Shown: positions 1-5,798 of the stretch, one piece after another
How positions within the stretch are numbered: the stretch's first letter is position 1
Layout: each line of letters starts with the position of its first letter
Origin: Actinomycetes bacterium
GTDB taxonomy: Bacteria; Actinomycetota; Actinomycetes; Actinomycetales; Cellulomonadaceae
Reading direction: 5' to 3'
Length of the DNA stretch: 6,410 nucleotides
NCBI GenBank assembly: GCA_023428465.1
Contig: JAEYXM010000150.1
Span: forward strand, 1-6,410
Program-made: the position numbers and the translations under genes
Notes under the pieces: model-generated
Told to the model about the DNA's origin: nothing
The model's input: only the letters and a program-made list of their open reading frames with translations
Databases searched by the model: none

Positions 1-407
1 GGCGGCCGCGGCCGCGCGACGATCCCCTTGACGACCAGGGACACGCCCGTGCTCACGAGCATCGCGGCCGCGAGCAGGCCCGCCTGCCACCGTTGCCGGC
101 CGACGAACGCCCAGAGCAGAGCGCCCACGAGCACGACGATCGGCAGCACGACGGGCCCGCTGACCGTGGTGACCGCGACGAGGACCGCCGTGACCGCACT
201 CGAGCGAACCTCTCGCAGGCCCACGAGCACGGGGTCGTCGAGCGAGGCGAGGTCGTCGGCCTCCTGCACGGAGTCGACCACGACGGCGAAGCCGACGAGG
301 CCCACCACGACGAGCGCGACGCCGACCAGCACGGCCGCACGGGGCCCGCCGTCGCGCAGGCGTGCCAGCCACCGGGTCGGCCACTGGCGCCAGGTACGCG
401 TGATCAC
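1..407 (-). CDS. PAP2-superfamily membrane phosphatase, N-terminal part (runs off the left edge)
   Basis: The reverse strand from GTG 407 stays open to the window edge (135 full codons). The protein starts with a basic, Trp/Arg-rich stretch (residues 1-23). A hydrophobic segment follows at about 24-44, then an acidic loop (45-60), a second hydrophobic stretch at about 71-102 and a third at about 110-126. At 127-135 it reads K-GIVARP-RP, which matches the KX6RP first catalytic motif of type-2 phosphatidic acid phosphatases (K127, R134, P135). The other two motifs (PSGH and SRxxxxxHxxxD) would lie beyond the edge. The family dephosphorylates lipid phosphates such as undecaprenyl pyrophosphate or phosphatidate at the membrane. 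The substrate here cannot be told. GTG 407 is the only common start codon between the upstream in-frame stop and the first membrane segment; no strong ribosome binding site precedes it. The gene is divergent from the hydrogenase operon and probably unrelated to it. Confidence 0.8.
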   Translation of the reverse strand, partial: MITRTWRQWPTRWLARLRDGGPRAAVLVGVALVVVGLVGFAVVVDSVQEADDLASLDDPVLVGLREVRSSAVTAVLVAVTTVSGPVVLPIVVLVGALLWAFVGRQRWQAGLLAAAMLVSTGVSLVVKGIVARPRP

Positions 408-409
408 GC
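398..409. repeat. 12-bp perfect palindrome over the phosphatase start codon
   Basis: GCGTGATCACGC is self-complementary over 12 bp and contains the GTG start of the phosphatase gene on the minus strand. It could be an operator or chance; there is no second copy in the window to support a role. Confidence 0.25.
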
Positions 410-489
410 CACGAGCATCTCGTGCGGCCCGGCGTCTCGCCCGTCGACGGCACAGTCAGGGGACGAATGTCCGGGGATGGGCCCCGTTC

Positions 490-523
490 GCGCTGCGACG
501 ATCGAGGTGCAGCGCAGTGCTGC
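490..523. repeat. Competing inverted repeats in the spacer upstream of the hydrogenase operon
   Basis: GCGCTGC at 490-496 is the exact inverse complement of GCAGCGC at 509-515, with a 12-nt spacer. The start of that second arm (GCAGC, 509-513) also pairs with GCTGC at 519-523 over a 5-nt loop, so the two hairpins exclude each other. They lie 35-68 nt before the GTG of the TM1266-type gene, where an operator or 5'-UTR structure would be expected. I see no convincing -35/-10 pair in the 408-557 spacer, so the promoter itself is not called. Confidence 0.3.
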
Positions 524-557
524 GAACCAGACCACATCTGATTCACGGGAGTGTCCG

Positions 558-845
558 GTGGAGAAGAGGCTCGGTGTGGTGTCGATCATCGTGGAACGGC
601 CGACGGCTTCGATCGAGGGCGTCAATGAACTGCTGATGCAGTTCGGCGACGAGATCATCGGACGGTTCGGGCTTCCGTACGCACAGCGGGGCGTGAACAT
701 CATCACGCTCGTTGTCGACACCTCCGTGGAGCGCGTCAGCGCGCTCACCGGCAAGCTGGGCAAGCTCCCAGGCGTTCAGGTGCGGTCACTCATGTCCAGG
801 ACCGCCGCGCCAGGAGACCCCCTTGTCCCTCCCCCTGATCACTGA
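558..845 (+). CDS. TM1266-family putative regulator of the [FeFe]-hydrogenase system
   Basis: A 95-residue protein with an ACT/NikR-C-like ferredoxin-fold pattern. It has a first strand (KRLGVVSIIVE, 3-13), a helix with VNELLMQFGDEIIGRFGLPY (22-41), a strand pair RGVNIITLVVD (44-54) and then SALTGKLGKLPGVQVRSLMS (61-80). The blocks GEYIIGR-like, GLPY, and the SALTGKLGKLPGV end are what I recognise as the TM1266 family, which sits beside hydE/hydF/hydG in many hydrogen-metabolising bacteria and is annotated there as a putative regulator. No ribbon-helix-helix DNA-binding domain is present, so it is more likely a ligand-sensing or protein-interaction module than a stand-alone repressor. GTG 558 is chosen because GGGAG at 547-551 lies 6 nt upstream and the family motif begins right there; the open frame extends much further upstream but without family similarity. 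The last 15 residues (Pro-rich, 81-95) look non-conserved and overlap the hydE ribosome binding site and first codons by 23 nt. Confidence 0.85.
   Translation: MEKRLGVVSIIVERPTASIEGVNELLMQFGDEIIGRFGLPYAQRGVNIITLVVDTSVERVSALTGKLGKLPGVQVRSLMSRTAAPGDPLVPPPDH
812..816 (+). promoter_or_regulatory. Ribosome binding site deciding the TTG start of hydE
   Basis: AGGAG at 812-816 lies 6 nt before TTG 823, inside the end of the TM1266-type gene. It is the best Shine-Dalgarno match near the N-terminus of HydE. It favours TTG 823 over the ATG at 712, which would add 37 residues unlike any HydE. Confidence 0.75.
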
Positions 846-1911
846 GCCGCGCACCTCCAGCCCGGCCAGGTCGCTCATCGACCGGCTCTCCGCCGCGGGC
901 CGGCTCTCGGTCGACGAGTTCGAGACCCTGATCACGACCGCGACCGAGGGCGACCGCGACTACGCCCGTGAGGCTGCGGTGGCGGTCCGCCACGAGCACT
1001 TCGGCGCCAAGGTCTTCGTCCGCGGCCTCATCGAGTTCTCGAACCACTGCCGCCAGGACTGCCTGTACTGCGGCATCCGCAAGAGCAACCGGGGCGCGGA
1101 GCGCTACCGCCTCGACGCGGAGCAGGTGCTGGCGTGCTGCGCCGCGGGGTACGCGCTCGGGTACCGCACGTTCGTCCTGCAGAGCGGCGAGGACGCGCGC
1201 TACACGACCGAGGTCCTGACCGTCATCGTGCGACACATCCGCGCGCGGTACCCGGACTGCGCGATCACCCTCTCGGTCGGTGAGCGCAGTCGCGCGGCCT
1301 ACCAGGAGCTCTACGACGCCGGCGTGAACCGGTTCCTCCTGCGCCACGAGACGGCCGACGCCGACCACTACGCGCTCCTGCACCCCGAGGGCCAGACGCT
1401 CGCGACGCGCATGGAGTGCCTGCGCACCCTCAAGGACATCGGCTTCCAGACCGGTGCGGGCTTCATGGTGGGCTCGCCGTTCCAGACGACGCGCCACCTC
1501 GCGCAGGACCTGGCGTTCCTCGCCGACCTGCGCCCCCACATGGTGGGCCTGGGCCCGTTCCTGCCCCACCGCAGCACGCCGTTCGCCGACTTCCCGGCCG
1601 GCGACGTCGACCTGACCCTCTTCCTGCTCAGCCTGGTCCGCCTCATGCTGCCGACCGTCCTGCTGCCGTCGACGACGGCGCTCGGCACCGCGCGCACAGG
1701 CGGACGCGAGGCCGGCATCCTCGCCGGCGCCAACGTCATCATGCTCAACCTGAGCCCCACGGACCTGCGCCCCAAGTACCTGCTGTACGACAACAAGCCG
1801 GTCTCCGGCGACATCGCCGAGATGACGGACGCGGCCCGTACCTCGCTCGCCGAGATCGGCTACGAGCTGGTCGTCGATCGTGGCGACCACCCCGGGGCGG
1901 TGACCGCATGA
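823..1911 (+). CDS. hydE: [FeFe]-hydrogenase H-cluster radical SAM maturase HydE
   Basis: A 362-residue radical S-adenosylmethionine enzyme of normal HydE length. The [4Fe-4S] cysteine motif CxxxCxxC is at C76, C80 and C83, within RGLIEFSNHCRQDCLYCGIR (67-86), a stretch typical of HydE. QSGED at 120-124 follows at the usual place after the second barrel strand. Later blocks include FLLRHETAD, the GFMVGSPFQTT loop, HMVGLGPFLPH and the C-terminal LSPTDLRPKYLLYDNKP region. HydE acts in the cytoplasm on the organometallic [Fe(CO)2(CN)cysteinate] product of HydG during assembly of the diiron subcluster; HydF then carries the precursor to the hydrogenase. There is no cysteine in the C-terminal third, so the accessory [2Fe-2S] site seen in Thermotoga maritima HydE is absent; that site is known to be dispensable. 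The TTG start follows AGGAG by 6 nt. The stop codon overlaps the hydF start as ATGA. Confidence 0.96.
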   Translation: MSLPLITEPRTSSPARSLIDRLSAAGRLSVDEFETLITTATEGDRDYAREAAVAVRHEHFGAKVFVRGLIEFSNHCRQDCLYCGIRKSNRGAERYRLDAEQVLACCAAGYALGYRTFVLQSGEDARYTTEVLTVIVRHIRARYPDCAITLSVGERSRAAYQELYDAGVNRFLLRHETADADHYALLHPEGQTLATRMECLRTLKDIGFQTGAGFMVGSPFQTTRHLAQDLAFLADLRPHMVGLGPFLPHRSTPFADFPAGDVDLTLFLLSLVRLMLPTVLLPSTTALGTARTGGREAGILAGANVIMLNLSPTDLRPKYLLYDNKPVSGDIAEMTDAARTSLAEIGYELVVDRGDHPGAVTA

Positions 1912-3104
1912 GCCTCCTCGACACCGCCCGCGCGAACCGGCTGCACATCGGTCTGTACGGCAAGCGCAACGTCGGCAAGTCCTCGCTGGTCAATGCGATC
2001 ACCGGCCAGTCGGTGGCCGTGGTCTCCGACGTCGCCGGCACGACGACGGACCCGGTCTACAAGGCGATGGAGATCCACGGCATCGGGCCGGTGGTCTTCA
2101 TCGACACCGCGGGCGTGGACGACGACGGCGACCTGGGCCGCCTGCGCGTCGACCGCACCCGGCACGCAGCGAAGAAGACCGACATCGCGCTCGTCGTGTT
2201 CGCGGGGGCACCGGACGTCGAGGCCGAGTGGATCGAGGACCTCGTCCGTCGCGGCGTGCCCGTGATCGGCGTGGTGAACAAGGCCGACGAGCTGGCCGAC
2301 GCCGAGGCGATCCGCGCCGAGGTGGCGCGCCGGTTCGGCGTCCACACGATCGTCGTGAGCGCACGGACCGGCGAGAACGTCGCCGAGGTGCGCGAGGCGA
2401 TCATCCGGGCCCTGCCCGACGACGCGCCGACCTCGATCACGGGTCCGCTGGCGAAGGAGGGCGACCTCGTCCTCCTGGTCATGCCGCAGGACATCCAGGC
2501 CCCGAAGGGCCGGCTGATCCTGCCGCAGGTCCAGACGCTGCGGGACCTGCTCGACAAGAAGTGCCTCGTGATGAGCTGCACGACCGACAAGCTCGACGAG
2601 ACCCTCACCGCGCTGAGCCGCCCGCCGTCGCTCATCATCACCGACTCGCAGGTCTTCCCCGTCGTCCACGCGAAGAAGCCCGCCGGGAGCCTCCTGACCT
2701 CGTTCTCCGTCCTGTTCGCCAGCTACAAGGGCGACATCCGGACGTTCGTCGCCGGCGCCGAGGGCATCGGGCGGCTCACGGCCACCTCGCGCGTCCTCGT
2801 CGCGGAGTCGTGCACCCACGCGCCGCTCGAGGAGGACATCGGCCGGGTGAAGATCCCGGCGCTCCTGCGCAAGCGCTTCGGCGACACGCTCACGGTCGAC
2901 ATCGTGGCGGGGCCGGACCCGCTCGAGGACCTCGCGTCCTACGACCTGGTGATCCACTGCGGCGGCTGCATGTTCAACCGCGCGCACGTCCTGGCCCGCA
3001 TCGACGAGGCCCAGGGCCTCGGCATCCCGATCACCAACTACGGGATCACGATCGCCTACCTCACCGGGATCCTCGACCAGATCAGCCTGCCGGAGCCGGC
3101 ATGA
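1908..3104 (+). CDS. hydF: [FeFe]-hydrogenase H-cluster maturation GTPase HydF
   Basis: A 398-residue protein of full family length. The N-terminal GTPase domain (about 10-170) has all G motifs: P-loop GKRNVGKS (18-25), switch-I GTTTDP (44-49), DTAG (66-69), NKAD (124-127) and SART (151-154). A dimerisation domain follows (about 180-265). The C-terminal cluster domain has C302-x-H304 and H350-C351-G-G-C354, matching the CxHx(n)HCxxC motif that holds the [4Fe-4S] cluster. HydF is the scaffold that carries the diiron precursor and hands it to apo-hydrogenase. ATG 1908 overlaps the hydE stop by 4 nt. Only a weak GGGGCGG (1894-1900) precedes it, so translation is probably coupled. The ATG of the downstream permease again overlaps the stop by 4 nt. 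All catalytic and ligand residues expected are present, so it should be functional. Confidence 0.97.
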   Translation: MSLLDTARANRLHIGLYGKRNVGKSSLVNAITGQSVAVVSDVAGTTTDPVYKAMEIHGIGPVVFIDTAGVDDDGDLGRLRVDRTRHAAKKTDIALVVFAGAPDVEAEWIEDLVRRGVPVIGVVNKADELADAEAIRAEVARRFGVHTIVVSARTGENVAEVREAIIRALPDDAPTSITGPLAKEGDLVLLVMPQDIQAPKGRLILPQVQTLRDLLDKKCLVMSCTTDKLDETLTALSRPPSLIITDSQVFPVVHAKKPAGSLLTSFSVLFASYKGDIRTFVAGAEGIGRLTATSRVLVAESCTHAPLEEDIGRVKIPALLRKRFGDTLTVDIVAGPDPLEDLASYDLVIHCGGCMFNRAHVLARIDEAQGLGIPITNYGITIAYLTGILDQISLPEPA

Positions 3105-3859
3105 CCGCTGCCGTCCGCGGGATCGTCGTGACCGGCGTCGTCGTCGGTGTCTGGTGGGTGCTCACCGAGCTCCATCTGTGGAGCACCTACGTGCTCCCGA
3201 CGCCGGCGAAGGTGTGGTCGAGCGCCGTCGACATGACGCTGTCCGGCGAGCTGCCCGAGCACATCGGGACGAGCCTGGGTCGGGTCGTCATCGGGTTCGC
3301 GGTCGCCTTCGGGCTCGCCTTCGCGTTCGCGGTCCTCGCCACGCTCCTGCCCGGGGTGAACGGGTTCGTCTCCCCCCTCCTGGGGTTCCTCAAGAACGTC
3401 CCGCCCCTCGCCCTCATCCCGCTGCTGATCCTCTGGTTCGGGATCGACGAGACGGCAAAGCTCATCGTGATCGTCCTCACCGCGTTCTTCCCCATGTACA
3501 TGTCCATCACCAAGGGCCTGCGCTCGTGCAGCCCCCAGCTGCTCGACGTCGGCACGTCCGTGCAGATGTCGGGTGCCGGCAAGTTCTTCCTCATCCGCGT
3601 GCCGAACGCCCTGCCGGACATCCTCGTCGGGATGCGCGTCAGCCTCGGCTTCGCGTGGCGCGCGCTCGTGGGCGCCGAGCTCATCGCCGCGACGTCCGGC
3701 CTGGGGTACCTCGTGCTCGACGGCCAACGCATGTCGCGCTCGGACAAGGTCGTCGTCGGCATCCTCGCCATCGGCCTCATCGGCGTGGCGACCGACCGTC
3801 TCTTCGCGCACGTCGTGCGCCGCAGGCTCCGTTGGGGGATCGATGACAGCTGGAGCTGA
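3101..3859 (+). CDS. ABC importer permease, nitrate/sulfonate/taurine (SsuC/TauC-like) class
   Basis: A 252-residue inner-membrane permease of the binding-protein-dependent transport family. Hydrophobic segments lie at about 6-24, 61-83, 100-114, 119-139, 187-207 and 216-238. Between the fourth and fifth is the cytoplasmic coupling loop: LLDVGTSVQMSGAGKFFLIRVPNALPDILVGMRVSLGFAW (about 147-186) aligns by pattern with the EAA loop of SsuC/TauC proteins, although the EAA itself reads LLD. PTPAKVW near residue 33 and KNVPPLALIPLLILWFG (98-114) are also typical of this class. The stop of hydF and the ATG overlap as ATGA, with GGAG at 3092-3095 giving a 5-nt spacing. The last 17 nt overlap the ATPase gene. 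Substrates known in this class include sulfonates, taurine, nitrate, and pyrimidine or riboflavin precursors; the substrate here is not readable from the sequence. Confidence 0.9.
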   Translation: MTAAVRGIVVTGVVVGVWWVLTELHLWSTYVLPTPAKVWSSAVDMTLSGELPEHIGTSLGRVVIGFAVAFGLAFAFAVLATLLPGVNGFVSPLLGFLKNVPPLALIPLLILWFGIDETAKLIVIVLTAFFPMYMSITKGLRSCSPQLLDVGTSVQMSGAGKFFLIRVPNALPDILVGMRVSLGFAWRALVGAELIAATSGLGYLVLDGQRMSRSDKVVVGILAIGLIGVATDRLFAHVVRRRLRWGIDDSWS

Positions 3860-4559
3860 GATCACCGGGCTCCGCAAGAGCTTCCGCGTATCCGACCGCA
3901 CCGTCCGGGTGCTCGACGGGCTCGACCTCGTCCAGCGGCCGGGCATCACCGCTGTGCTCGGCCCGAGCGGCTGCGGCAAGACGACACTGCTGCGCATCGT
4001 CGCGGGCATGGAGACGCCCGACGCCGGGACCGTCCGCGTGAGCGGGCGCGTCGGCATGGTGTTCCAGGAGCCCCGGCTGATGCCGTGGCTCACCGCTGCG
4101 CAGAACGTGCGGTTCGGGCGCCGGGCGTCCCGCGGCGACGTCGCGCGCCTGCTCGCGCTCACCGGCCTCACCGACTTCGCCGACGCGCTCCCCCACCAGC
4201 TCTCCGGTGGCATGCAGCAGCGTGTCGCGCTCGCGCGCGCCCTGGCGAACCGGCCCGCGCTCGTCCTCATGGACGAGCCCTTCGCCGCACTCGACCACCT
4301 CACGCGCGAGCGCATGCAGGACCAGCTGCTCGAGCTCCAGCAGGCCGAGGGCATGAGCGTCCTGTTCGTCACCCACAGCATCGACGAGGCGCTGTACGTG
4401 GGCGACCGCGTCGTCGTCCTCGGCGACGGTCGGGTCAGCGCCGACCATGACGTCACCCACGACCCCGGGCCGCGCAGCCGCACGCCCGACCCCGAGCTGA
4501 CCAGCCTCATCCGATCGGGCATCTGCTCGACGACCACGAAGGAACCGCAACCATGCTGA
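3843..4559 (+). CDS. ABC importer ATP-binding subunit (SsuB/TauB-like)
   Basis: A 238-residue ABC ATPase with every nucleotide-binding motif: Walker A GPSGCGKTT (40-48), Q-loop Q75 in VFQEPRLMPW, signature LSGGMQQR (120-127), Walker B LVLMDEP (140-146), D-loop ALD (149-151) and switch histidine H178 in VTHSIDEA. The FQEPRLMPWLT block after Walker A is characteristic of the nitrate/sulfonate/taurine subgroup (SsuB, TauB, NrtD). It energises import through the permease encoded just upstream. ATG 3843 is preceded by GGGGGA (3834-3839) and lies inside the permease gene. The stop overlaps the binding-protein start by 7 nt. The tail after about residue 200 is short and polar with no extra domain. 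Confidence 0.95.
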   Translation: MTAGAEITGLRKSFRVSDRTVRVLDGLDLVQRPGITAVLGPSGCGKTTLLRIVAGMETPDAGTVRVSGRVGMVFQEPRLMPWLTAAQNVRFGRRASRGDVARLLALTGLTDFADALPHQLSGGMQQRVALARALANRPALVLMDEPFAALDHLTRERMQDQLLELQQAEGMSVLFVTHSIDEALYVGDRVVVLGDGRVSADHDVTHDPGPRSRTPDPELTSLIRSGICSTTTKEPQPC

Positions 4560-5557
4560 AGACCACCCTGGCCAGGACCGCCACGCTCGCCGTGGCCCTC
4601 GTGGCCCTTGCCGGCTGCACGAGCGAGGCGGACACCCCGGATGCGCCGGACGCCCGCGGGGCGACCGCCGAGCAGCCGCAGGAGCCGACGGTCGACGAGG
4701 TGACCTTCACCTACGTCACGTCGCCGCTGAACATGCCGTCGATCGTGGAGCGGGAGCGGGGCACGTTCACCGACGCGTTCGGTGACCTCGGCGTGGATGT
4801 GTCCTACTCGGAGCTGACCACCGGGCCGGAGCAGACCGCGGCACTCGCCTCGGGCGACATCCAGTTCCTCTTCGCCGTCGGCGCGACGTCGGTCATCCTG
4901 TCCGCCGCGAACGGGGCGGACATCGCGATCGTCGACATGTACAGCCGCTCCCCCGAGGCGTTCATGCTCATCACCGGGCAGGACGGCGTCGACAGCCCGG
5001 AGGAGCTCGTCGGTCTGACGATCGGCGGCCCGAAGGGCACGATCCTGCACGAGCTGCTGCTCGCCTACCTCGCCTCCGGCGGGTACTCCGCCGACGACGT
5101 GCAGTTCGTCGACATGACCCTCCCGGACGCGCAGGCCGCGCTCGCGGGCGGGAGCGTCGACGTCGCCCTGCTCGCCGGGCCGCTGGCGTACAACGCGCTG
5201 GCCGACGGCTACCAGATGGTCACCGACGGCGACGGCCTCGTGGGCGCGACCATCGTCGTCGCGACGACCCGCGAGTTCGCCGAGGCGAACCCGATGCTCA
5301 TCGAGGCGTACCGCGCCGCGCACGCCGAGGTCGTGGACTGGGTGCTCGCCAACCCCGACGAGGCGCAGGAGCTGGCCGCCGCCGAGACGGGCCTGTCCCC
5401 CGAGGCCGTGGCGGAGATGGCCGCCATGTACGACTTCAGTGTGGGGCTCACCGACGCCGACCTCGCCGCGATGGAGGCGACCGTCGACTTCATGGTCGCC
5501 AACGCGATGCTCGACGAGCCGATCGACGTGCAGAGCCTGCTGCTCGACGTCGAGTGA
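4553..5557 (+). CDS. ABC importer substrate-binding lipoprotein, SsuA/NMT1-like
   Basis: A 334-residue secreted lipoprotein. The N-terminus has a short basic start, a hydrophobic core (about 9-20) and the lipobox LAGC with the acylated cysteine at residue 22, then an acidic/Pro/Thr linker to about residue 48. The mature domain begins VTFTYVTSPLNMPSIVERERGTFTDAFGDLGVDV, and then ELTTGPEQTAALASGDIQFLFAVGATSVILSAANGADI. This is the pattern of type-II periplasmic binding proteins of the NrtA/SsuA/TauA/THI5 superfamily. The hinge region VGLTIGGPKGTILHELLLAYLASGGYSADDV matches the usual GKKVGVxxGs...LLxxaL..aGl..dDV block. GAAGGAA (4538-4544) is 8 nt before ATG 4553. The gene overlaps the ATPase gene by 7 nt and is the last of the operon, followed by a strong hairpin. 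The ligand cannot be assigned; linkage to hydE/hydF is the only clue. Confidence 0.93.
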   Translation: MLKTTLARTATLAVALVALAGCTSEADTPDAPDARGATAEQPQEPTVDEVTFTYVTSPLNMPSIVERERGTFTDAFGDLGVDVSYSELTTGPEQTAALASGDIQFLFAVGATSVILSAANGADIAIVDMYSRSPEAFMLITGQDGVDSPEELVGLTIGGPKGTILHELLLAYLASGGYSADDVQFVDMTLPDAQAALAGGSVDVALLAGPLAYNALADGYQMVTDGDGLVGATIVVATTREFAEANPMLIEAYRAAHAEVVDWVLANPDEAQELAAAETGLSPEAVAEMAAMYDFSVGLTDADLAAMEATVDFMVANAMLDEPIDVQSLLLDVE

Positions 5558-5561
5558 GGAG

Positions 5562-5596
5562 CGTGCGGGTGCGGGACGCCGCCTGACACCCGCGCG
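5562..5596 (+). repeat. Imperfect inverted repeat just after the operon's last stop codon
   Basis: CGTGCGGGTG (5562-5571) pairs with CACCCGCGCG (5587-5596) over 10 positions with one G-U wobble and a 15-nt loop. It begins 5 nt after the lipoprotein stop and abuts the stronger hairpin downstream. The two probably act together as a tandem 3'-end structure. Confidence 0.5.
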
Positions 5597-5597
5597 T

Positions 5598-5632
5598 CCT
5601 GTGGCCCGGGCCGTCACGGCCCGGGCCACAGG
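5598..5632 (+). terminator. Strong intrinsic-type hairpin terminator of the hyd-ABC operon
   Basis: Two perfect 16-bp arms (5598-5613 and 5617-5632) flank a TCA loop. 13 of the 16 pairs are G-C. No T-tract follows, which is common for terminators of high-GC actinomycetes. It lies 40 nt after the lipoprotein stop and before the next transcription unit, where an operon end is expected. Confidence 0.85.
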
Positions 5633-5656
5633 TCACACGCGTTCACATTGTCTTGC

Positions 5657-5678
5657 CCCGTGAGACGCCTCGCACGGG
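5657..5678. repeat. 6-bp inverted repeat upstream of the leader promoter
   Basis: CCCGTG (5657-5662) and CACGGG (5673-5678) are exact inverse complements with a 10-nt spacer. A further CCCGTG copy is at 5690-5695. The location 28-49 nt upstream of the proposed -10 box would suit an operator or activator site, but the match is short in GC-rich DNA. Confidence 0.25.
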
Positions 5679-5705
5679 ATCGCGAAGCACCCGTGGCCCA
5701 TCTGT

Positions 5706-5711
5706 CATATT
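5706..5711 (+). promoter_or_regulatory. Probable -10 element of a leaderless transcript
   Basis: CATATT at 5706-5711 is an AT-rich island in GC-rich DNA and resembles the actinobacterial -10 consensus TANNNT except for its first base. A start 7 nt downstream would fall on A5718, the first base of the leader ORF's ATG, giving a leaderless mRNA. No good -35 match is seen near 5683-5688, which is not unusual in actinomycetes. Confidence 0.4.
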
Positions 5712-5717
5712 CGGCCC

Positions 5718-5798
5718 ATGACTGCAGCCGCCGCGCGCACCGGGGTCGTCCCGGTCTGCTCGGCCGCGCGCGGTCGAATGTGTCTCTGCCTGGTCTGA
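5718..5798 (+). CDS. Cys-containing 26-residue leader peptide (putative cysteine attenuator)
   Basis: ATG 5718 opens a 26-codon ORF ending in TGA 5796-5798. Its product is Ala-rich at the N-terminus and has cysteines at residues 14, 22 and 24, with the C-terminal run RMCLCLV. There is no ribosome binding site, but the ATG sits 7 nt after a -10-like box, so it is probably translated leaderless. Such short Cys-bearing ORFs ahead of sulfur-related genes are known in actinobacteria, and cysteine-responsive attenuation by leaderless polycysteine ORFs has been shown in mycobacteria. The peptide itself probably has no function; translation of its Cys codons (5781-5783 TGT, 5787-5789 TGC) is the likely sensor. 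The stop is 70 nt before the winged-helix regulator gene. Against it: only two adjacent-region Cys codons rather than a long run. Confidence 0.6.
   Translation: MTAAAARTGVVPVCSAARGRMCLCLV

Noticed and set aside
2..15. Two overlapping GCGGCCGC sites at the left edge suggesting a cloning junction
   Set aside because: The bases encode, on the minus strand, the Arg-Pro-Arg-Pro of the phosphatase KX6RP motif in correct frame, so they are natural coding sequence.
93..557. Upstream extension of the TM1266-type gene in the same frame to about 93
   Set aside because: The extra residues are His/Asp/Arg-rich, lie opposite the phosphatase gene and have no similarity to the family; GTG 558 has GGGAG 6 nt upstream.
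712..822. ATG 712 as the hydE start
   Set aside because: It would add 37 residues unlike HydE and overlap the TM1266-type gene by 134 nt without a ribosome binding site; TTG 823 has AGGAG at the right distance.
3056..5629. Very long open frame (857 codons) on the minus strand opposite the ABC importer genes
   Set aside because: Its product is low-complexity (Arg, Gly, Asp, Val, His-rich) with no domain pattern, while the plus strand carries three complete, motif-verified genes. Long antisense open frames are a by-product of G/C-biased third positions.
5778..5798. Internal ATG 5778 as the true start of a 6-residue peptide
   Set aside because: It lacks both a ribosome binding site and a promoter at leaderless distance, whereas ATG 5718 follows the -10-like box at 5706-5711.
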